NCBI GenBank assembly: GCA_031556525.1
Contig: JAVBSS010000025.1
Coordinates: 1 to 6,337 of the forward strand
DNA length: 6,337 nucleotides
Source of the DNA: JAVBSN01 sp031556525
GTDB lineage: Bacteria > Bacillota > Clostridia > Lachnospirales > Lachnospiraceae
Direction of reading: 5' to 3'
The notes beneath the pieces are model-generated. The model saw only the letters and a program-made list of their open reading frames with translations, made no database searches and was not told the origin of the DNA. Numbering within the stretch: the stretch's first letter is position 1; every line of letters begins with the position of its first letter. Made by a program: the position numbers and the translations under genes. Of the stretch, positions 1-4,688 are shown one piece after another.

Positions 1-1168
1 AATTATTGGAATCCGAATTAGTACCCGAATAAAAGATAAACGTGAAGATACCTATGTAGAAGATACATCTACAAGGTTGTTTGCTGTACACTATTTTGGA
101 GATGCGTCAGATTTTAATAGTAATAGAATAAGAACTTGTAAAAGTAATAATGATGTATATTACATAAATGATGGTAAACTTATGTCGGTTTCTACAGGAG
201 ATAACATAGTAGAAGTAGATGAAATAGATAGTATAGCAGCCACAGATAATTATGTGTATGTAGTAACGGATGGTATATTAGAGAGAGTAGATATTAAAAC
301 AAAGGCAAAGGAAACAATAGCAGAAGAAGTTAAATATATGACTACCTTTGGAAATGATATATTTACTTATGACGAAAGAAATCAATTAACATACTATAAG
401 AATGAAGTTGTTCGTTCTCCGCAAGTATTAAATGAGAATGTAATTAATGGAAAAAACGTATATATATATATAGATAAATGGTATACAAATGTATGCGAGG
501 TAGATGGATATACAATAACAGCAGAATGGAATAGTGAAACTGAATATACAGATAATCCAATTTATACCATTGTAATTGTAAGTAGGGATGGTGTTGTTAA
601 AAAGATGGATAGAATGGCACTTGAATATATGTATATGGAAGATACATTGTATAGATTTTGGTATTTTTCTGAAGAACCAAGTGTAAGCTATACGCCAATA
701 AGATATTGTGGTTATAGCACGTATAATAACACTCGTAGTAGTGGAAATCATGATGATTGCAATGGAATAGTGAATGGAGAGTATTATAGATTAGTACATG
801 TTACTAGTCTCGGAGCAAGCAAACTACAAGAATTAGGCGAAAATGGTATGCTTTTTAATTTTGAACAAAAAGATACAGTAAGGGATGTAATAAATGTAAG
901 TGATTTAAAGGCAGAGACGTCAAATATATTATATGAAACTGAAGGCAATACCACTAGAATAATAGGTTTTGTGGATAATAAACTATATTTATTAGATGTA
1001 GATACATATGAGATAAGAAGAATGGATGTAGAAACCAAAGAAGAAGAGTTAGTATACACAATAACTAGTAGAAATGAGATAATGAACTTTGAGTGGTGCG
1101 ATGGAGTAATGTTCTTATATGATGAATATTGGAATGTAATGGAGATATATGATTCAAGGAAATTATAG
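1..1168 (+). CDS. Beta-propeller-like (DUF5050-like) protein of unknown function, 5' partial
   Basis: The frame is open from base 2 to the TAG at 1166-1168 (388 codons). A TTG at 77 has no ribosome binding site and the upstream codons are all sense, so the true start lies outside the window. The first visible residues (IIGIRI, then a charged stretch) could be the end of a membrane anchor, but this cannot be confirmed. The rest is soluble and rich in Tyr, Asp, Asn and Val. Short units of the type 'N-x-hydrophobic-Y-hydrophobic-x-D-G-x-L' recur, at about 152 (DVYYINDGKL), 248 (NYVYVVTDGIL), 977 (NKLYLLDVDTYEIRRM) and 1100 (DGVMFLYDEYWNV). This is typical of beta-propeller blades and resembles DUF5050-type proteins of Clostridia. 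No catalytic motif is visible. The next gene follows after 36 bp on the same strand, so the two are probably co-transcribed. The function is unknown; the propeller fold is inferred from repeat pattern only. Confidence 0.75.
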   Translation, partial: IIGIRISTRIKDKREDTYVEDTSTRLFAVHYFGDASDFNSNRIRTCKSNNDVYYINDGKLMSVSTGDNIVEVDEIDSIAATDNYVYVVTDGILERVDIKTKAKETIAEEVKYMTTFGNDIFTYDERNQLTYYKNEVVRSPQVLNENVINGKNVYIYIDKWYTNVCEVDGYTITAEWNSETEYTDNPIYTIVIVSRDGVVKKMDRMALEYMYMEDTLYRFWYFSEEPSVSYTPIRYCGYSTYNNTRSSGNHDDCNGIVNGEYYRLVHVTSLGASKLQELGENGMLFNFEQKDTVRDVINVSDLKAETSNILYETEGNTTRIIGFVDNKLYLLDVDTYEIRRMDVETKEEELVYTITSRNEIMNFEWCDGVMFLYDEYWNVMEIYDSRKL

Positions 1169-1190
1169 AAATTTTATAAAGTATGTGAAG

Positions 1191-1197
1191 AAGGAGG
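1191..1197 (+). promoter_or_regulatory. Ribosome binding site of the DUF4190-like gene
   Basis: AAGGAGG is a near-perfect Shine-Dalgarno sequence 7 nt before the ATG at 1205. It fixes that start. It lies in the 36-bp gap after the preceding gene, with no terminator between them, which supports an operon. Confidence 0.85.
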
Positions 1198-1204
1198 ATG
1201 ATAT

Positions 1205-2164
1205 ATGAATAATATTAGTCAAGATGAAGAGAAACAATATGTAAATAGTAATTCAAATGAACAGCCTAATGCAAATAAAGATAAAACATCAGACGTAGCA
1301 ATAGCAGGTTTTATATTGAGTATATTGGGATTAATATGCTGTATGTTGCCGTATTTGTCTATATTTACATCTGTAATATCGTTGATGTTATGCATATATG
1401 GTATAAGAAATAGATCAAAAAAAGATATTGGAATATTAGGAATAATAATATCATCCTTAGCCTTGATTAGTTCAATTATTTTTACAATATTATGGGTAGA
1501 TGAAAATTCGTTAATTAATGCATATACAGAGTCTATTGCAGATTATTCTGAAGGTTATTCTACATATAATAATGATAGCACTTATAGTTACCTAGATTAT
1601 GCATTAGATAAACGTTCTGAACCGTTAACAACAAAAATTAGTAATTATAATGAAGTGAAGATTGGTGATAATATATATACTTTGCCCATTGATTATGCAG
1701 AATTCGAAGATAAATATGAATATGTTTATAAGTCAGATTTAGAAAGATTGGAAAAAGGATTAATTCTATGTGAATATATAGATGCAAATATGTATATAAA
1801 AGAATATAAAAGTAAATATTATATTAAATTATATAACTTTAAAGATATTGTTATAAATGATAATGAAGATTTAACAATTGGTTATATTTCTACAGGTAAG
1901 TATTATAGTGAAAAGAATGATATTAGTTATATAGGTGACATAGAAATATATGGAGGAATAAGACTTGGTAGTACTTCTGAAGAAGTATTAGAAGCACTAG
2001 GAGAACCTGTATATGGTCGTGATACTAGTACATCTTATTATGAATTTGATGAAATTAGTATAGATCTTACAATGTCAAATGGCGTAGTAACTTGTATAAC
2101 TATAAGTTATTATCAAGATATGATGACTATTTTAGAAATAAATGATAAAAAAAGTAGTCAATAA
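1205..2164 (+). CDS. DUF4190-like membrane protein with C-terminal BamE/SmpA-like module
   Basis: This 319-aa protein starts at the ATG behind AAGGAGG. Residues 1-30 are polar, Asn/Gln/Glu-rich and probably cytoplasmic. Three hydrophobic segments follow at about 33-48, 50-67 and 75-97, with a basic loop (RNRSKK) between the second and third. The alternating Gly/Ile/Leu/Ser pattern resembles the DUF4190 domain found in many Gram-positive membrane proteins. Residues about 100-140 are a low-complexity Ser/Tyr/Asn linker. The C-terminal domain is presumably extracytoplasmic. Residues 250-300 read 'GGIRLGSTSEEVLEALGEP', then a Tyr-containing strand, then 'SNGVVTCITI'. That is the usual layout of BamE/SmpA-like modules: a helix with a G-x-(S/T)-x-E-x-V start and L-G-x-P, then strands and a dG-x-V-x-x-I strand. 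The fold assignment is by pattern and the function is unknown. It probably forms an operon with the upstream propeller-like gene. Its stop codon lies inside a hairpin shared with the convergent gene. Confidence 0.8.
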   Translation: MNNISQDEEKQYVNSNSNEQPNANKDKTSDVAIAGFILSILGLICCMLPYLSIFTSVISLMLCIYGIRNRSKKDIGILGIIISSLALISSIIFTILWVDENSLINAYTESIADYSEGYSTYNNDSTYSYLDYALDKRSEPLTTKISNYNEVKIGDNIYTLPIDYAEFEDKYEYVYKSDLERLEKGLILCEYIDANMYIKEYKSKYYIKLYNFKDIVINDNEDLTIGYISTGKYYSEKNDISYIGDIEIYGGIRLGSTSEEVLEALGEPVYGRDTSTSYYEFDEISIDLTMSNGVVTCITISYYQDMMTILEINDKKSSQ

Positions 2165-2258
2165 ATTCATTGACTACTTTAGGCATAAGCGTCCTAATAT
2201 CAGGATAACGCTCATCATTCAGTGTTACCGATATATTGTCCTTATAATTTATTTCCAT
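2127..2258 (-). CDS. Short reading frame (43 aa) translationally coupled to the DUF5131 gene; possibly a truncated remnant
   Basis: The TGA stop of the DUF5131 gene and an ATG overlap as TGATG (2260-2256), a classic coupling arrangement. AAAGG (2271-2267) lies 8 nt before this ATG and can act as its ribosome binding site. The frame begins MEINYKDNISVTLNDERYPD and continues through residues such as MPKVVNEFIDYF to a TAG at 2127-2129. It is hydrophilic with no signal peptide or membrane segment, and its composition looks protein-like. I do not recognise a family. The last residues (about 36-43) are the antisense of the DUF4190-like gene's end, and the stop lies beyond the hairpin T-tract. If that terminator works, the mRNA would end before the stop codon. 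The frame may therefore be the 5' remainder of a longer gene whose end was lost. It was too short for the usual ORF cut-off. Confidence 0.42.
   Translation of the reverse strand: MEINYKDNISVTLNDERYPDIRTLMPKVVNEFIDYFFYHLFLK
2147..2180 (-). terminator. Hairpin between convergent genes, best read as a - strand terminator
   Basis: AAAGTAGTCAAT (2151-2162) pairs perfectly with ATTGACTACTTT (2169-2180) around a 6-nt loop. Read on the - strand, the stem is followed by a run of seven T (2150-2147 adds to three in the stem), the form of an intrinsic terminator for the DUF5131 gene. On the + strand only TTT then AGG follows, so it is a weak terminator for the DUF4190-like gene, whose TAA sits across stem and loop. 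The stem has only three G/C pairs, so efficiency is uncertain. Confidence 0.6.
2188..2212. repeat. Bulged hairpin inside the short coupled frame
   Basis: AGCGTCCT (2188-2195) can pair with AGG (2202-2204) and ACGCT (2208-2212), leaving a 6-nt loop and a 3-nt ATA bulge. There is no adjacent T-tract, so it is not an intrinsic terminator. It may be chance structure within coding sequence. Confidence 0.3.
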
Positions 2259-2980
2259 CAAAACAGCCTTTTCCCATCGGATATATCTATATCAAGTTCC
2301 TTTGCTGCACCAGTTTGTTTAAAAGGATTTATTTTTTCCAATACACCATCTCTTTTAAAATATGACCCTGTATTTTTGAACCAAAATGTTATATCTGCTT
2401 TCACACACTGTTCACGGATGTTAAGTACCCAATCATAATCACATTCACGAGCATCTCTTCCTGTTTCGCCACCAACTGTAACGTGCTCTACACCATGAAG
2501 ATATGGTGATATATCTATTGCTTCTAAGAGTGGCGCGCAGGCAATGAAACGGCGCTTTATGGGATAAGATAAAAATAATGGAAGTCTATAATCAGCTTCT
2601 TTTTGATTTTCCACAGTACAGCCAATATTCACGTTGTCATAGCCTGTACCCCAATCTTCTGGAAGTGATACAAGAAAGCGGTCAATTCTCTTAGTCAAAA
2701 TCAAAAAGTCTATATCTGTTCTTTCTTTTATCATAGCCCAAACCTCTTTACGCCATTCATCTGCTTCGGGAAGAAAGAAGTCAGTTGCAAAGCAAGTCGC
2801 AAGAATTTTATCACCTTTTATATTATATTCGCCTTTTGCGGTTTTTCTTATTGGCCAATCGAATTTGTCTGTTTTTTCAATAGTATTTTGACCATAGCGT
2901 TTTGCGTTTGGCCCGTAAAAATAACAATTATTGCAACCTTCACTAATTTTGTAACAACCTGTCCATGGTTCCCAGTTCAT
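2258..2980 (-). CDS. DUF5131 family protein (phage Gp37/Gp68-like, three-Cys motif)
   Basis: This 240-aa protein matches the length and conserved blocks of the DUF5131/Gp37-Gp68 family (PF07505). The N-terminus has the signature W-x-P-W-T-G-C, then C9-x6-C16-x2-C19-Y. Later blocks are DFFLPEADEWR (about 67-77), FLILTKRIDRF (92-102), NVNIGCTVENQ (116-126), RFIACAPLLEAIDI (144-157), VTVGGETGRDAREC (167-180) followed by DYDWVLNIREQC, and FWFKNTG (199-205). The three cysteines suggest a metal or Fe-S site, but the spacing is not the CX3CX2C of classical radical-SAM enzymes and the reaction is unknown. I chose ATG 2978-2980 because AAGGAG lies 7 nt upstream; a TTG two codons earlier would be 1 nt from it. 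The family is common in phages and mobile regions and is often beside a TcmP partner, which is not visible here. Hand-sampled GC is about 32-43%, above the two + strand genes to its left. Confidence 0.92.
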   Translation of the reverse strand: MNWEPWTGCYKISEGCNNCYFYGPNAKRYGQNTIEKTDKFDWPIRKTAKGEYNIKGDKILATCFATDFFLPEADEWRKEVWAMIKERTDIDFLILTKRIDRFLVSLPEDWGTGYDNVNIGCTVENQKEADYRLPLFLSYPIKRRFIACAPLLEAIDISPYLHGVEHVTVGGETGRDARECDYDWVLNIREQCVKADITFWFKNTGSYFKRDGVLEKINPFKQTGAAKELDIDISDGKRLF

Positions 2981-2987
2981 AGGCAAT

Positions 2988-2993
2988 CTCCTT
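2988..2993 (-). promoter_or_regulatory. Ribosome binding site fixing the DUF5131 start
   Basis: On the - strand this reads AAGGAG. It is 7 nt from the ATG at 2980, the normal spacing, but only 1 nt from the in-frame TTG at 2986. The ATG is therefore the likely start. Confidence 0.8.
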
Positions 2994-3045
2994 ATTGTTT
3001 GGAATTCTAATAATGTTTTATGTAAAATAGAAAATTTCTGAATTC

Positions 3046-3121
3046 ATTATATCATAATTTTATTGCCTCGTATTCATAGAAAATAATATTATACAATGTT
3101 TGTGTTAATACTGATATTATA
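3046..3121 (-). promoter_or_regulatory. Candidate promoter region for the DUF5131 gene
   Basis: On the - strand there are three exact TATAAT hexamers here (3051-3046, 3093-3088, 3121-3116), but none has a good -35 box at 16-18 bp. The best spaced pair is TTAACA (3108-3103) with a 17-bp spacer to TATTTT (3085-3080). In such AT-rich DNA TATAAT is frequent by chance, so which of these is used, if any, cannot be decided. Confidence 0.25.
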
Positions 3122-3193
3122 GGATTGTTATATTACTAAGTCGCCAAAATGTTACATTATAATGGTAGCTGTAAGAAAATGCACAATATTATT

Positions 3194-3224
3194 CGCAAAA
3201 GTATTGATAAATAAAAGTTTTGCG
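3194..3224. repeat. Inverted repeat CGCAAAA/TTTTGCG around the -35 box, possible operator
   Basis: CGCAAAA (3194-3200) and TTTTGCG (3218-3224) are a perfect 7-bp inverted repeat separated by 17 bp. The -35 box lies between the arms and the right arm ends 2 bp before the -10 box. A dimeric regulator bound here would cover the promoter. The arms are short, so chance is not excluded. Confidence 0.35.
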
Positions 3225-3232
3225 TTTATAAT
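3204..3232 (+). promoter_or_regulatory. Sigma-A-type promoter of the AAA ATPase gene
   Basis: TTGATA (3204-3209), a 17-bp spacer and TATAAT (3227-3232) give a near-consensus vegetative promoter. The predicted transcription start is about 3239-3240, which is also the first base of the ribosome binding site (GAGGTG, 3240-3245). The leader would be only about 11-12 nt long. A second TATAAT at 3158-3163 lacks a recognisable -35 box. Confidence 0.6.
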
Positions 3233-3250
3233 AATAATTGAGGTGATAAT

Positions 3251-4471
3251 ATGTTTATTCAGAGAAGAAAATATTTAGAAAAATTAGTTAGAAATAAGGA
3301 TAAAGAAATAGTTAAAATAATAACGGGTATCCGAAGATGTGGTAAATCGGTATTGCTTAATGAGATATTTTATAATTGGTTGTTGGAGATAGGTGTGGAT
3401 AAAAAACACATTATAAAAATATCTTTTGATATGAAAAAGTGGGAGCATTTAAGGAATGGAGATTTATTATATAAACATATAAATGAGCAAATTGAAGATG
3501 AAGAAAAGTACTATATTTTTTTAGATGAAATACAAATGGTTAACGGGTTTGAGGAAATAGTGAATGGAATAAAGGAAGAGTTTAATTCAGATGTATATAT
3601 TACAGGATCTAATTCAAAACTTCTTTCAAGTGATATCAATACTATTTTTAGAGGGAGAGGAATTGAGATAAAGGTATTTCCACTATCATTTGAAGAATTT
3701 TATGAATATAGAAAATTGGATAAGATGGAGGCCTTTAATGAATATATTATGTTTGGAGGACTACCATATGTAGTAACGGAAGAATATAGGGAAAATAAGA
3801 CAGATTACTTAAATATGATTTGTAGCACGGTGGTAACAAGAGATATGATTGATAGGTATAATATTAGAAGTGAGGAGCTTTTTTTGTCCGTAATAGATGT
3901 GCTTTGTTCTTCTATTGGTTCTTATGTGTCGTCAAATAAAATAGCAAATACCATTAAGAGTAATGGATACAAAAATGTTGATAATGAAACGATTAGTCGA
4001 TATTTAACCTATGTGTGTGATGCGTATCTGTTTTATAAAGTAAATAGATATGATATTAAGGGGAAAGAGTATCTAAAAACGCAAAATAAATATTACGTAT
4101 GTGATATGGGAATAAGAAATTCAAAAATCAACTATAGGCAAATTGAAATGACACATATTATTGAAAATATAGTATATCTTGAACTTCTAAAGAAAGGGTA
4201 TATAGTAGATATTGGAAAGAATCGAGACAAAGAAATAGATTTTTTAGCAAAAGATTTGTTGGGTAATAAATACTATATACAAGTTTCGTATACAATTGAA
4301 GATGAAAAAACAAGAGAACGCGAAATATCGGCTTTTTATCACTTGGATGATGGGTACAAAAAAATAATAATTACTATGGATAATAATCCGTTTAAAAATT
4401 TAGAAAAAGGATATAGAAAATTGCATGTATTTGATTTTCTTTTAAATGATAACATACTTTTAGAAGTTTAA
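3251..4471 (+). CDS. AAA-family ATPase with DUF4143 C-terminal domain
   Basis: This 406-aa protein has the two-domain layout of the widespread COG1373-type ATPases (AAA_14 then DUF4143). The Walker A motif is GIRRCGKS (26-33). The Walker B motif is YYIFLDEIQ (87-95), with D92 and E93. A sensor-like ITGSNS follows at 117-122, then FRGRG (133-137), which often carries arginines near the ATP site. The DUF4143 part starts at about 190 and includes KYYVCDMGIRN (280-290), ENIVYLELLKKGY (305-317), KEIDFLAKD (327-335) and YYIQVSYT (341-348). The E...D-F...Q-V arrangement resembles a PD-(D/E)XK-like fold but with Gln where a nuclease would have Glu-x-Lys, so nuclease activity is doubtful. Start: ATG 3251 behind GAGGTG with 5-nt spacing. 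It is a single-gene unit with its own promoter and terminator. Its cellular role and partners are unknown; no signal peptide or membrane segment is visible. Confidence 0.93.
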   Translation: MFIQRRKYLEKLVRNKDKEIVKIITGIRRCGKSVLLNEIFYNWLLEIGVDKKHIIKISFDMKKWEHLRNGDLLYKHINEQIEDEEKYYIFLDEIQMVNGFEEIVNGIKEEFNSDVYITGSNSKLLSSDINTIFRGRGIEIKVFPLSFEEFYEYRKLDKMEAFNEYIMFGGLPYVVTEEYRENKTDYLNMICSTVVTRDMIDRYNIRSEELFLSVIDVLCSSIGSYVSSNKIANTIKSNGYKNVDNETISRYLTYVCDAYLFYKVNRYDIKGKEYLKTQNKYYVCDMGIRNSKINYRQIEMTHIIENIVYLELLKKGYIVDIGKNRDKEIDFLAKDLLGNKYYIQVSYTIEDEKTREREISAFYHLDDGYKKIIITMDNNPFKNLEKGYRKLHVFDFLLNDNILLEV

Positions 4472-4489
4472 TTGATACACGCAATATAT

Positions 4490-4520
4490 AGAAGGCGAGG
4501 ATTAATCGCCTTCTTTTTTT
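4490..4520 (+). terminator. Intrinsic terminator after the AAA ATPase gene
   Basis: AGAAGGCGA (4490-4498) pairs perfectly with TCGCCTTCT (4506-4514) around a 7-nt loop, and seven T follow (4514-4520). It begins 19 bp after the stop codon and separates this gene from yicI. Confidence 0.92.
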
Positions 4521-4619
4521 ACAAGACTATAGAGATAACAACATACAAACATGGGATAATTAAGGTGTTTTTGTGAGAATAATTATGGTAGTTAAATAAT
4601 CGTTATAACAGTATACTTA

Positions 4620-4628
4620 TGATATAAA
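4620..4628 (+). promoter_or_regulatory. Candidate extended -10 promoter of yicI
   Basis: TG-A-TATAAA is an extended -10 element about 60 bp before the yicI start, which gives a plausible leader. No good -35 box stands at 16-18 bp, which an extended -10 can tolerate. An alternative is TTGTGA (4571-4576) with TAAATA (4593-4598). The leader also holds an A/T-only palindrome, ATTAAT-T-ATTAAT (4652-4664), just before the ribosome binding site; its significance is unclear. No clear catabolite-response element was found between 4521 and 4670. Confidence 0.3.
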
Positions 4629-4688
4629 AATAGATTATGGATAAATATGATATTAATTATTAATTGTTCGAGAGGAGAATAGCAAATT

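Noticed and set aside
77..79. TTG as the start of the first gene
   Set aside because: There is no Shine-Dalgarno sequence, and the frame stays open to the window edge, so the gene is simply cut off at its 5' end.
428..751. 107-codon open frame on the - strand
   Set aside because: It is antisense to the propeller-like gene, rich in Ile/Tyr/Cys/Ser from AT-rich complement, and has no ribosome binding site.
784..1059. 91-codon open frame on the - strand
   Set aside because: It is fully antisense to the propeller-like gene and has Ser/Leu/Thr-rich, shadow-like composition.
2142..2438. 98-codon open frame on the + strand
   Set aside because: It overlaps the end of the DUF4190-like gene and lies antisense to the DUF5131 gene, which has a clear family match. 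It has no supporting ribosome binding site.
2984..2986. TTG as the start of the DUF5131 gene
   Set aside because: It would be 1 nt from AAGGAG. The ATG at 2980 has 7-nt spacing and gives the usual family N-terminus.
3002..3045. Pair of GAATTC palindromes before the DUF5131 gene
   Set aside because: These are 6-bp self-palindromes in AT-rich DNA with no further shared sequence around them; chance is sufficient.
4591..4609. Imperfect palindrome GTTA...TAAC as a catabolite-response element before yicI
   Set aside because: It has a central CG, but the TG and CA ends of the cre consensus are missing and only short outer arms match.
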